Source of the DNA: Sphingomonas parva (ex Maeng et al. 2020)
GTDB lineage: Bacteria > Pseudomonadota > Alphaproteobacteria > Sphingomonadales > Sphingomonadaceae
Length of the DNA: 64,000 nucleotides
Direction: 5' to 3'
NCBI RefSeq assembly: GCF_004564275.1
Contig: NZ_SPDV01000014.1
Coordinates: 62,001 to 126,000 of the forward strand
Numbering within the stretch: the stretch's first letter is position 1; each line of letters opens with the position of its first letter. Made by a program: the position numbers and the translations under genes. Positions 17,355 to 25,740 of this stretch are shown one piece after another. The notes beneath the pieces are model-generated. The model was not told the DNA's origin. It worked only from the letters and a program-made list of their open reading frames with translations, and searched no databases.

Positions 17355-17761
17355 GCCGGCGCCGCAGGCGCGCCCGCGTGTGGGCGCCGGCGCTCGTGCT
17401 TGCCGCCGCCGGCGCGGGCCTCGCTGCACTGAAGGCGATCCCCTCTCGAGACGAGCGCAGCGGAAGCTGGGTCGAGATCGCCGTCGCCACCGATGGCACG
17501 GCCGCCTCAGTGGACGAGCAGTCCCTTGCCAGCGACCCGCGCGGCATTGCCCTCCGCCAGCGCTTCGTGCGCCGCGGCAAGCCGGCACGGATCGACCAGC
17601 GCGTCGTCTACGCCTGCAGCGAGCGAGCGGTCTACGTTCTCGAAAGCGAGGAGCGAGACGCGAACGGAGAGCTGCTCGGGCGCCGCAGGCTCGACGCGCC
17701 CGAGCGCAACGGGGTGCCGCCCGATTCCCTCGCCGATGCGATCTTCGACGCCGTCTGCTGA
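17330..17761 (+). CDS. Membrane-anchored small protein, surface-adhesin-E-like fold possible
   Basis: A 143-residue protein with an N-terminal hydrophobic anchor (about 15-32) and an exported domain. The pattern (a tryptophan-valine strand SWVEIA, an aspartate-serine turn VDEQSL, a central VVYACSERAVYV, a late cysteine at the C terminus) recalls small Surface-adhesin-protein-E-like domains, but the match is only by eye. The ATG at 17330 lies inside the end of the preceding gene. Confidence 0.5.
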   Translation: MGGGNEFLSRRRRRARVWAPALVLAAAGAGLAALKAIPSRDERSGSWVEIAVATDGTAASVDEQSLASDPRGIALRQRFVRRGKPARIDQRVVYACSERAVYVLESEERDANGELLGRRRLDAPERNGVPPDSLADAIFDAVC

Positions 17762-17787
17762 AAGCGCGGGCGGTCGCGCCCCACCTC

Positions 17788-17826
17788 AAAAACCCGTGGA
17801 AACGCTCGCCGCCCACTTCGGTTAGA
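17788..17826 (+). promoter_or_regulatory. Promoter-like element B (shared with 16952)
   Basis: AAAAACCCGTGGAAACGCTC at 17788-17807 differs by one base from the element at 16952. GTTAGA follows 13 nt later (17821-17826). It lies 15 bases before the ATG of the gene at 17842, so the leader would be very short. Confidence 0.42.
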
Positions 17827-17841
17827 GTTCGAAATTCTGGG

Positions 17842-18219
17842 ATGATCGAGGAGCGAGTGACGGTGGCTGGAAGGACGGATCGGACGGACAGAGCGATGCC
17901 GCTTGCGGCGCTCCTCGTCCTGTTCTGCCTGCTTCTCGGCGTGAGCCCGCAGCTTGGCGGCACCGTCCGCGACACTTCCGCGCGTCTGGGCGCCGTACGC
18001 CCCGGCGCCTCGCCCTCGCTCCTCCGAACCGCGGAGCGCGCGACACTCTCCGATCAGGCGGCACCCGACCAAGCCAAGGCATTCCTGCCGCCGTCGCCGC
18101 CGCAGATCGCCACCCGCACCGTCGCTTATCCGACCAGCGCGTGCATCGTCTCGGCCGCGTCGCCGCCGGCGACGCCGGCCCCCGCAGCCTATCGCGCGCG
18201 AGCCCCTCCGGCAGCCTGA
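17842..18219 (+). CDS. Small membrane-anchored Pro/Ala-rich protein, unknown
   Basis: A 125-residue protein with one hydrophobic segment (about 19-37, PLAALLVLFCLLLGV) followed by a proline- and alanine-rich, probably unstructured periplasmic tail. No family recognised. It stands behind the shared promoter-like element and ahead of a hairpin at 18249, so it is likely a single-gene unit. The low-complexity tail leaves some doubt that it is a real protein. Confidence 0.42.
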   Translation: MIEERVTVAGRTDRTDRAMPLAALLVLFCLLLGVSPQLGGTVRDTSARLGAVRPGASPSLLRTAERATLSDQAAPDQAKAFLPPSPPQIATRTVAYPTSACIVSAASPPATPAPAAYRARAPPAA

Positions 18220-18248
18220 GCACCGCTTCGGCGGCATCTGGAAACGAA

Positions 18249-18264
18249 CCCGCCCTTCGGCGGG
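18249..18264 (+). terminator. GC-rich hairpin
   Basis: CCCGCC and GGCGGG with a CTTC loop, 30 bases after the stop at 18219. No T run follows. A possible terminator or mRNA boundary before the DUF465 gene. Confidence 0.35.
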
Positions 18265-18285
18265 CCCCTCATGCTGGAGATCACC

Positions 18286-18459
18286 ATGTCATCCGCAACC
18301 TATCGCCTTACCCGCATCCACCGCAGGGTGGACGACGCCATCTTGCGCGAAATGAGCCGTCGGCTGCCCGACAGCCTCAGACTGCTGCGCCTCAAGAAGC
18401 TTCGCCTGGCGGTGAAGGACCGCCTCGCATCACTGATGCGCAAGCCCCGCGCGTCGTGA
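18286..18459 (+). CDS. YdcH family (DUF465) protein
   Basis: A 57-residue basic helical protein. The core RRVDDAILREMSRRLPDSLRLLRLKK followed by LAVKDRL is the pattern of short DUF465/YdcH proteins common in sphingomonads. The ATG at 18286 is preceded by GGAGA. Function of the family is unknown. Confidence 0.7.
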   Translation: MSSATYRLTRIHRRVDDAILREMSRRLPDSLRLLRLKKLRLAVKDRLASLMRKPRAS

Positions 18460-18564
18460 CGTCTTCCCGGTCGACGTCCGCGAGGCGCCGGCCCTCCCCC
18501 CCTCACAGCCTGCCAGGCAGCGCCCCTGCGCGCCCGGCAGGCGCACAAGCAAGGATCATGATTC

Positions 18565-18879
18565 ATGGACATGTCGAACCACCCGTCCCACACGCGCGCC
18601 ATCGGCACTCGGGGCCGCCGCGTGGAATCCCTTCTGCGAAGGTATCCGAACGTTTCGGCCGACGAAGCAACCGAAATCGCGCGTTTTCTCAAGAGCGGCC
18701 GCTCGCTCGAGGTCGGCCTCGTGACCGCGAACGAGGAGTTGGAGGCGCAGCTCGCGCTTTTCAGGGAGGACCACGGCTCCGACGTCGCCCTTTCGACCAA
18801 GGACTGGCTGATCATCCTGGCGCTGCTCGGCATCGTGGCCGTTACCTGCCTCCTCCTTTGGGATGCAGGGCTTTCGTGA
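18565..18879 (+). CDS. Small tail-anchored protein, unknown
   Basis: A 104-residue protein: a soluble N-terminal region with a helical segment containing LRRYPNVSADEATEIARFLKSGRS, then a single C-terminal transmembrane helix (about 79-100, WLIILALLGIVAVTCLLL). No family recognised. An alternative ATG lies two codons downstream. Confidence 0.5.
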   Translation: MDMSNHPSHTRAIGTRGRRVESLLRRYPNVSADEATEIARFLKSGRSLEVGLVTANEELEAQLALFREDHGSDVALSTKDWLIILALLGIVAVTCLLLWDAGLS

Positions 18880-18914
18880 GTGCAGGGCGCGGGTCTCCGC
18901 CCGCGCCCGCCATC

Positions 18915-19094
18915 TCACTCGGGATCGCGCTTCGCCCCGTCGACCACCGCCTCGGAGCGCTCCCGCTCGCGCTGGGCGGCGCGCTTTTCGGCCTTGCTCC
19001 GTCCGAAGGCATGGCGGTTGCGCTCTGCCTGCTCCGCCGCCTGCGCCCGTGCTCTGACCTTGCGCGCCGACCGCAGGTTGACGATCTCCGCCAT
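18915..19094 (-). CDS. DUF4169 family protein
   Basis: A 59-residue, very basic helical protein beginning MAEIVNLRSARKVRARA and carrying GRSKAEKRA, the pattern of DUF4169. The start ATG is 2 bp after the hisN-like stop, so it shares that transcript. Function unknown. Confidence 0.72.
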   Translation of the reverse strand: MAEIVNLRSARKVRARAQAAEQAERNRHAFGRSKAEKRAAQRERERSEAVVDGAKRDPE

Positions 19095-19096
19095 CG

Positions 19097-19906
19097 TCAG
19101 GCGGCGTCCCGCATCAGCGCGACGGCCTGATCGAACAAGCGCGGCGTCGCGGCAGCGATCACCTTGCCCGGGGAGAAATCCTCGCCGCCGGTCCAATCGC
19201 CGATCACGCCGCCGCCGGCGCGGACCACCGGGATCAGCGCATTGTAATCGTGCGGCTTCAGCAGCGATTCGATGACCAAGTCGATCGTTCCTGCGGCGAG
19301 ACGCGCATAGGCATAGCCGTCATGGCCGTAGCGGGTGGTGCGAACCGAGGCGCGGACTCGCTCGAACGCCTCACGCTCCGCACCCTGGAACAGGTAGGGG
19401 TCGGTGGTCGACAGGCGCGCCTCGGCGAGGTCGGTGCGCCCGCTGGTGCGGAGCGGCGCCTCCCGCCCCGCCCGCACGAACGCGCCCCCGCCTTCATCGC
19501 CCCAATAACACTCACCGAGGGACGGCACGTCGATCACGCCGGCGATCGCGCGCCCTTCGTCCAGCAGGCCGATCAGGGTCACCCAATTGGGGAGACCGCA
19601 GGTGAAGGAGCGGGTGCCGTCAACCGGATCGAGGCTCCAGGTGAACGGCCCGCGCGCCGGGCGATCGGGGAATTCCTCTCCGGCAATGCCATGGTCGGGA
19701 AAGGCGGCCTCGATCGCGGCGCGCATCGCGCGCTCCGCCTCGCGATCCGCGTCGGTCACGGGATCGAAGTCGGGACCGCCCCCGCCCTTGTCCTCGACGT
19801 CGGCGGCGCCGATCCCCTCGTGCCAGCGGTGCATCGTCTCGCCACGGGCGATCTCGGCCAGCCTCAGGGCAAAAGGCGTCAGCGCGGCGCGATCCTGGTT
19901 CGTCAT
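19097..19906 (-). CDS. hisN: Inositol-monophosphatase-family phosphatase, probable histidinol-phosphatase (HisN)
   Basis: A 269-residue Mg-dependent phosphatase of the IMPase fold. Metal-binding motifs are intact: DPVTDADREAE (about 48-58), GEEFP, the central DPVDGTRSF (about 93-101), and the C-terminal PHDYNALIPVV. The GTRSF and PHDYNAL wording fits the HisN branch, which removes phosphate from L-histidinol phosphate. The his operon at the window start has no phosphatase domain in its HisB part, so this protein would close the pathway. Other IMPase substrates (inositol or nucleotide phosphates) are not excluded. Confidence 0.8.
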   Translation of the reverse strand: MTNQDRAALTPFALRLAEIARGETMHRWHEGIGAADVEDKGGGGPDFDPVTDADREAERAMRAAIEAAFPDHGIAGEEFPDRPARGPFTWSLDPVDGTRSFTCGLPNWVTLIGLLDEGRAIAGVIDVPSLGECYWGDEGGGAFVRAGREAPLRTSGRTDLAEARLSTTDPYLFQGAEREAFERVRASVRTTRYGHDGYAYARLAAGTIDLVIESLLKPHDYNALIPVVRAGGGVIGDWTGGEDFSPGKVIAAATPRLFDQAVALMRDAA

Positions 19907-20026
19907 CCCCCCCGCGTGCGGCCTCCCGCCGGGCGGGTCAAGCCTGCGCGGGCGGGGCTCGTTCGGGTGGGCAGTCGAACGCGCCGGCGTCGCGCCCCCC
20001 GTCTCGCGGCGAGAGGCGCTTCGTGC

Positions 20027-23000
20027 CTAGAAGCCGATCTGCAGCGCCACCCGGCCGGAGACGGCGGCGCGGCCCTGCTGCTCCTCGGCGCCGACCTCCG
20101 CGGCGATCGAGAAATCGTCGCTGCCGCCGGCCAGCCGGAGCCGCCCCATCCAGCCGTCGCTGCGATGCTCCGGGAGAAGGGTGAAGTCCGTGCCGCTGCC
20201 GATCCGCGCCGTGGTCGCGCCGATCTCGCCGCCGAGGATCTGCCGCCGGCCGCCCTCGATCTCCGTGCGCAGCCAGCCGCTTTCACCGTCTCGCGGCGAA
20301 ATCAGCGCATAGCCGAGGCTCAGCGAGGCCTCCCCGGCGAATTCGTCGCTGGTCCGCGCGTCGACGACCAGGTTCATGGCGTCACCGCCGCCGGTCTCGG
20401 CATAACCGTCTTCCTTCAGGCGGTAATAATCGACGGCGAGCAGCGGCCTGACGCTGAGCCGGCCGAATGCGGCCTCGTAGGCGACTCCCGCGGCGGCCGA
20501 ATAGAGGCGGCCGTCCCACGTTCCGGCGGCGGTGCGGGTGATCGTCTCGCTGCTTGTCGTGCCGGTGAAGTTGCGCGTCCCGTCGAAGCTGAGCATCGCC
20601 GCAGAGCCGCGCGCATAGGTGCGAAGGCCGCCCCACTGGCCGCGCCAGTGCGCCGCCAGCTCATATTGGTCGGCGCGCACCTCGTTGCCGTTCACGCCCT
20701 CGTCGCGGCCGTTGAGATAGGCGATCGAGGCGCCGATCCGCCCGGCGCCGCCGAGCGCGATCTCGGCGCCGCCGGAGGCGCCCCAGCCGGCGATGTCGTA
20801 AGCGGACGTGTCGCCCAGATCCTTCGACGTGCCCCAGGCGGCCTGCTGCAGCCAAAAGCCCCAGCTTCCGCCGTCGACATAGGGCGCGCCGGGGTCGCGC
20901 AGGATCCGCGCCGTCGCCCGCGAGCCCTGGGTCACCGTCTCGAACACCCCGCCGGCATGCTCCGGGAGCATCTGCTGGATCGCGTCGCGCAACGTCTCGG
21001 CGTCGGCCATCTGGAGGAAGGCGCCGGCGACCTTCGTGTCCTTGTCGAGCGCCGAGTAGATGGCATTCCAGCCGCCCGCCTCCGATCCGTTCAGGCCCAT
21101 CTCCGCCGCAGTCTTGCGTGCGATCTCGACCTTGATCTCGCCGGCCGCTTCGTTCGCGGCGACGCTGCTCTTGAGGAAGGCGGGCAGCAGGACTGCGCTG
21201 GAGGACAGGCCCGCCGTGCCGGTGAGGGTCCCGGCCTTGAGCACGGTATAGCTGCCCAGCGACCCGGAGACGCTGGCGAGGCGAAGCTGCAGCTTCGAGC
21301 CCTGGGCGAAGGCGGCCGTGCCGGCGACCTGATAGAGGCTCGTCTTGCCCGCGGCGGGATCGACCGTCACCCCGAGGACGCCGCCGTTGCCGACGCTCAG
21401 CGCGCCGATCGCGGCGCTGCCGGTGCTGCCCAGCTCCAGCGTACCCCCGGCCACATCGACCGCGAGCGCGCCGGCGTTGACCAGGCTGCCGCTGAACCGC
21501 GCGCTGCCGGAGAGCGAGAGCGTGTCCGCTCCGCCGCCGAAATCGGCGGTGCCGCTGAAGACGGAGGTGCCGGCGAGGATCATCCGGTCGGCGCCCGCGC
21601 CGAACGTCACATTGCCCGCATAGTCCGCGTCGCCGCCGAGGACGAGCCGATTGGCGCCGGCACCGAACTGCGTATTGCCCTTCACCGTGCCGTCGGCGAG
21701 GTCGAGCAGGTCGTTGCCGGCGCCGAACAGGATGTTGCCCGAAATCGAGGGGGCGGCAACACCCTGTCCAACCAAGGTCTGGCGCACGATGGCGCCCGTG
21801 GCGTTGGCGCGCAGATCGATCGCGATCGCGCGCTCGACGGCACCAGCGCCGCTGGTGATCGTGCCGCTGTTCTCGACCAGCGAAAGCCCGCCGCTGTTGT
21901 CGACGATCGCCGCCGCCGTACCGGTCGCGGTGGCGGTCGCGCCGATCCTTCCACTGTTGCGGATCGCGAGGACGTTCGCGCCGGCATCGAGGACGATGGC
22001 GCGCGACGACGTGGCGCCGGTCGACGCGCCCTCGGCCGAGACGATCCCGACCACGCGGATCTCGCCGACGCTGGCGCCGCCGCCCACACGGATGGCAGTC
22101 GCATTGCCGGCGTTGGCGATTGCGCCGACGCTGCCGTTGACGGTGATGCCGCCGGCGACGGTCACCGCCTGGCCGAGCCCGCCCACGAGCAGCGCATTGG
22201 CGTCGATCCCGGCATAGACGCCGCGGCCGGCGATGCCGCCGTTGATCACCATGCCATGGCCGTTCGCATTGCCCGTCACTGCGCCGATCGCGACGCTGCG
22301 GGTGGAGGAGCCGACCAGCACCGCAGGGGCCGCGCCATAGGAGACGACGGCGGCGCTGCCTTCCTTCGCATCCTCGATCCCGTCCTTGTCCTCGTCCTTG
22401 TCGGTCTCGCTGGCGTCCTTGGGCGGAACGTCGAACACCATGCCCTTGGCGACGTCGGCCGAGACACGGATCGCCGGGCCGCCCTGGAGCAGATCGTCGG
22501 CGTCGAGCTTCGAGACGTCGGCCGGCGGCGTCACCGAGCGATAGCCGGTGGCCGAGACGGTGGCCTGGACGAGCAAGGCGCCGCCGACGTCGCCGTCCAG
22601 TGTGACGGCGCTCGAGTTCAGCCCGAGCACGCTGGTCGCGCCGGTGATGCGCACGTCGCCCGTCACCTCTCCGGCGCGCACGCCGATCGCACGATCCCCG
22701 ACCACGGCGACGGTGCCGCTCTGGGTGAGCGACCCCGCGAGACGCCCATCGGAGGCGATACCGATGGAATCGTTCCCCTCGATGCTGATCGTGCCGCTGT
22801 TGACCACGCTGCCGGTGAAGGTGCCGCCAGGCGCCAGCCGGATGCCGATCCGGCGGGCGCCGGTGGCGAATGCGCCGTCATTGTCGCCGTCCTTGTCGGC
22901 ATCCGCCGGCGTATAGCCTTCGAGCAACTCGATCCGACCGCTGTTGGTGATCGTGCCGGAATTGTTGGCGAGCGCCAGGATGCCGGTCACGTCGCTGAGG

Positions 23001-23254
23001 TCGGTCGTCTGGATCACGCCTTCGTTGGTGACCTTGTGGTTGCTGTCCAGTGTCACCGCGGCGCCGGAAGCGGTGGGCACTACCGAGCCGGCGCTGGTGA
23101 TACGCAGATCGTCCGCGGCACCGGCCTTGATGGTCGACGTCCTCTGGGCGGTGGTGACCTTGCTGGCGATCGTCGTTTCTGCATGCGCATCGGTGGCGAC
23201 GACAGCGAGCAGGGCGATCGGAGTCAGGCAGGTGCAGGCGAGCAGGTGACGCAT
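20027..23254 (-). CDS. Autotransporter (type Va) with C-terminal beta-barrel
   Basis: A 1075-residue protein. Signal peptide MRHLLACTCLTPIALLAVVATDAHA; passenger of beta-helix type with repeated SGTITNSG-like turns (about 25-690); autotransporter beta-domain over roughly the last 290 residues, ending in the outer-membrane signature VALQIGF. The passenger has two aspartate-rich loops, DADKDGDNDG and DKDEDKDGIEDAKEG, that could bind calcium. The ATG at 23254 has AAGGA upstream and sits 104 bp after the TonB receptor stop, so the gene is probably the last of the sigma-fecR-receptor unit. Cargo role (adhesion, enzyme) cannot be told. Confidence 0.85.
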   Translation of the reverse strand: MRHLLACTCLTPIALLAVVATDAHAETTIASKVTTAQRTSTIKAGAADDLRITSAGSVVPTASGAAVTLDSNHKVTNEGVIQTTDLSDVTGILALANNSGTITNSGRIELLEGYTPADADKDGDNDGAFATGARRIGIRLAPGGTFTGSVVNSGTISIEGNDSIGIASDGRLAGSLTQSGTVAVVGDRAIGVRAGEVTGDVRITGATSVLGLNSSAVTLDGDVGGALLVQATVSATGYRSVTPPADVSKLDADDLLQGGPAIRVSADVAKGMVFDVPPKDASETDKDEDKDGIEDAKEGSAAVVSYGAAPAVLVGSSTRSVAIGAVTGNANGHGMVINGGIAGRGVYAGIDANALLVGGLGQAVTVAGGITVNGSVGAIANAGNATAIRVGGGASVGEIRVVGIVSAEGASTGATSSRAIVLDAGANVLAIRNSGRIGATATATGTAAAIVDNSGGLSLVENSGTITSGAGAVERAIAIDLRANATGAIVRQTLVGQGVAAPSISGNILFGAGNDLLDLADGTVKGNTQFGAGANRLVLGGDADYAGNVTFGAGADRMILAGTSVFSGTADFGGGADTLSLSGSARFSGSLVNAGALAVDVAGGTLELGSTGSAAIGALSVGNGGVLGVTVDPAAGKTSLYQVAGTAAFAQGSKLQLRLASVSGSLGSYTVLKAGTLTGTAGLSSSAVLLPAFLKSSVAANEAAGEIKVEIARKTAAEMGLNGSEAGGWNAIYSALDKDTKVAGAFLQMADAETLRDAIQQMLPEHAGGVFETVTQGSRATARILRDPGAPYVDGGSWGFWLQQAAWGTSKDLGDTSAYDIAGWGASGGAEIALGGAGRIGASIAYLNGRDEGVNGNEVRADQYELAAHWRGQWGGLRTYARGSAAMLSFDGTRNFTGTTSSETITRTAAGTWDGRLYSAAAGVAYEAAFGRLSVRPLLAVDYYRLKEDGYAETGGGDAMNLVVDARTSDEFAGEASLSLGYALISPRDGESGWLRTEIEGGRRQILGGEIGATTARIGSGTDFTLLPEHRSDGWMGRLRLAGGSDDFSIAAEVGAEEQQGRAAVSGRVALQIGF

Positions 23255-23358
23255 GATGATCCTTCTTGTCGGTGAGGGCGCCGCCCCCGGCGGACCGCCC
23301 TTTCGAAGGACATGACGATGTGGCCACGGCGGACCCGCACCGCCCGCTCGCGTTTTTT

Positions 23359-25740
23359 TTAGAAGCGCAGATCCCAGCCCAGACGCAGGCTGCGCGGCCG
23401 AAGCGGCGTGATCTGCCGCGTGTCGACCAGGGTGAAGGGCGAACCGAAAGCGAAGCGGTTCCCTTCCTCGTCGAGGAGGTTGGAGATTGCGAGCGTCCAG
23501 GCGTGGCGTCCGCTCTCCAGCCGCGCGCCAAACCGCGTGTCGAGCCAGTCTCCCTGCGGTTCGCCGAGGATCGGCCCGATGCCGAGCCGGGACTTGCCGA
23601 CATAGCGGGCGGACGCGGTCAGCCTGAGATCCAGGTCGTCGGCCAGCGCCATGCGATATTCGGCGCCGAAACGGGCGTTGACCCGCGCCACGTTCGGCAA
23701 TGGCGCGGACGGGGTGAGGATCACGGTCGGCACCGGATTGGTCACGCGACTGTCGTTGAGCACCGCTCCGGCGTCGAGGCCGAGGCCTGGCAGCGGCCGC
23801 CACGCCGCCCGCAGGTCGAGCGTGTAGATCCGGCCGTCGCCGATGTTGGTCGTCGTGGGCAGGCCGGCGAAGTCGATGACGTCTGCCTGGATGTCGCTCC
23901 AGCGTGTGTAGGCGAGCGACGCCGCCGCCTCGAACGGACGGACCCCGTCGTGCCGCAGGCGCGCCCCGCCTTCGACCGTCGCCACCTTGTCGTTGCGGAA
24001 GCGCTGGACCAACTCGCCCGTGACCGAGAGCCCGCCGGGACGGAAGCCCCCCTGATAGCGCAGGAAGAGGGTGAGGTCCGGCGTCACCCGCCCCGAGATC
24101 GATGCCGAGGGCAGGAACGAGGTCTCGCTGCGGCTCGCCTGGATCGAGCGCAGCAGCGGCATGAACGTCAGCGGCACGTCGAGCGCCGCGCCGGACAGCC
24201 GCGAATGCGACAGACGGCCACCGCCGGTGAGCACGACCCCGTCCAGCAGCCCGATGCTCGCCTCTCCGAACAGCGTTGCCTCGTCGATCACGTTGCGCAC
24301 TCCGGTGATCGGACGGAGCGCGCCGGGCGCGCCGATCGCGCGCGTCTGCTCGGATCGGTTGCTGATCAGGCTGGCGCCGACCAGCCAGCCGCGCCCCTCG
24401 CCGGCGTCGCGGGTCAGGCGGGTCTCGGCGGAGAGCATGGAGACCTCGGTGCGCTGCTCGAACTGGGTGGCGGGACCGTCCGGCCGACTGGAGTCGTAAT
24501 GCTCGGTCAGCGTCTGACGGACGAGGCCGGTCGCCGTGACGAGGCGCAGATCGCCCCAGTCGCGGCTCACGACCAGATCGGCGAGGCCATAGGAATTGCG
24601 GAAATCCTGCGGCACGCGGCTGCGCCGGGTGAGCGGCGGACCATCGCGGTCGGCGAATTGGGCATCCTCGCCGCGGATCCGCTGGCCGGTGAGGCCGAGG
24701 TCGATCGTCCAGCCGTTCGCCGAGGCGGCGCGGAGCGCGGCGCGGCCGCCGACCGTGCGGGTGCGGTTGACGTCGTCCAGGCCGCGCGCGAGGTCGTCGA
24801 TATAGCCGGCCTCGCTCTCGCCATAAGCGGAGAGGCGGAGGCCGAGGCGATCCTCGACCAGCGGCAAGTTGACGAACCCGGAGAGGTCCGCGCCGAGGCC
24901 GCCGTGCTGCGTCGCCGAGGCGCCGCCGCCCATCTCCGCCTGCATGTCGAGAAGGTCGGGCGCGTTCGGAAGGACGCGGATGATCCCGCCGACCGATCCG
25001 GCTCCGTAGAGCGTCCCCTGCGGGCCCGGCAGGATCTCGATGCGCTGCACGTCGTGGAGGCGCAGGTCCGGATCGGGCGCGTTGTAGGTCAGCCTGGTCT
25101 CGCCGAGATACTGGCCGACCGTGGCCTGGGTGGGGCCGTTGAAGCTGGAATCGGCGACCCCGCGCAGGAACAATTTGTTGCGGCCGGGGCCGAGATGGGT
25201 CGAGGTGACCGAAGCGACCCGCTCGACCAGCCCCTCCGATCCGCGCGGTCCTTCGAACGCCGGGTCGCTGCCGTCGATCAGGGTGGCGACGCCCGGGTAG
25301 AAGGCGAGCCGCAAGCGGCGCTTGCTGCCGGTGACGATGATCTCCTGCTCCGCCACCTCGACGGGCGGCAGGACGGTCCGCGGCAGCGGCCTGGCCCTGG
25401 GCGGCGCGACGCGCCTGGGCTTCGCCGGCCGCGCGGGCGGCGGCGCGGCGACGATCAGCCAGGTGCGCGGTCCGAGCGGCACCGCCCGCGCGCCGGCCCC
25501 GGCAAGCATCCGCCGCAGCGCTTCGTCGACCGAGAGATTGCCGCGGACCGCCTTGACCCTTCGCGCGGCAAGCTGCGGATCGCGGATGCCGATGCTGATC
25601 CCGGACTGGCGGCCAAGCGCGACCGCGGTATCGCCGAGGCGCCCGCCAGGCAGATCGAGCCGGTGGCGCTGGCCCGCCTGTGCGGCGGAGCCCAGCGAGA
25701 CCAGACATATCGCGGCGACGAGAGTCTCAGCGAGGCGCAC
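23359..25740 (-). CDS. TonB-dependent outer-membrane receptor with STN signalling domain
   Basis: A 793-residue receptor. Order: signal peptide, STN domain (about 27-97, with SISIGIRDPQL and SVDEALRRMLAGAG-like text), a proline-rich linker, plug domain with a TonB box region near EQEIIVTG, LFLRGVADSSFNG and RIEILPGPQGTLYG, and a 22-strand barrel ending LRLGWDLRF. The STN domain marks it as a signal-transducing receptor of FecA type. The start overlaps the fecR stop by 14 bases. The ligand, perhaps a siderophore or carbohydrate, is not evident. Confidence 0.9.
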   Translation of the reverse strand: MRLAETLVAAICLVSLGSAAQAGQRHRLDLPGGRLGDTAVALGRQSGISIGIRDPQLAARRVKAVRGNLSVDEALRRMLAGAGARAVPLGPRTWLIVAAPPPARPAKPRRVAPPRARPLPRTVLPPVEVAEQEIIVTGSKRRLRLAFYPGVATLIDGSDPAFEGPRGSEGLVERVASVTSTHLGPGRNKLFLRGVADSSFNGPTQATVGQYLGETRLTYNAPDPDLRLHDVQRIEILPGPQGTLYGAGSVGGIIRVLPNAPDLLDMQAEMGGGASATQHGGLGADLSGFVNLPLVEDRLGLRLSAYGESEAGYIDDLARGLDDVNRTRTVGGRAALRAASANGWTIDLGLTGQRIRGEDAQFADRDGPPLTRRSRVPQDFRNSYGLADLVVSRDWGDLRLVTATGLVRQTLTEHYDSSRPDGPATQFEQRTEVSMLSAETRLTRDAGEGRGWLVGASLISNRSEQTRAIGAPGALRPITGVRNVIDEATLFGEASIGLLDGVVLTGGGRLSHSRLSGAALDVPLTFMPLLRSIQASRSETSFLPSASISGRVTPDLTLFLRYQGGFRPGGLSVTGELVQRFRNDKVATVEGGARLRHDGVRPFEAAASLAYTRWSDIQADVIDFAGLPTTTNIGDGRIYTLDLRAAWRPLPGLGLDAGAVLNDSRVTNPVPTVILTPSAPLPNVARVNARFGAEYRMALADDLDLRLTASARYVGKSRLGIGPILGEPQGDWLDTRFGARLESGRHAWTLAISNLLDEEGNRFAFGSPFTLVDTRQITPLRPRSLRLGWDLRF

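Noticed and set aside
23351-23360. T-run read as an intrinsic terminator
   Set aside because: It is the A-run at the receptor's own TAA stop on the minus strand and no good stem precedes it.
23255-25708. Continuous frame joining receptor-antisense text to the autotransporter (20027-25708, 1893 codons)
   Set aside because: The autotransporter has its own ATG with AAGGA at 23254 and a signal peptide; the upstream part is out of frame with the receptor.
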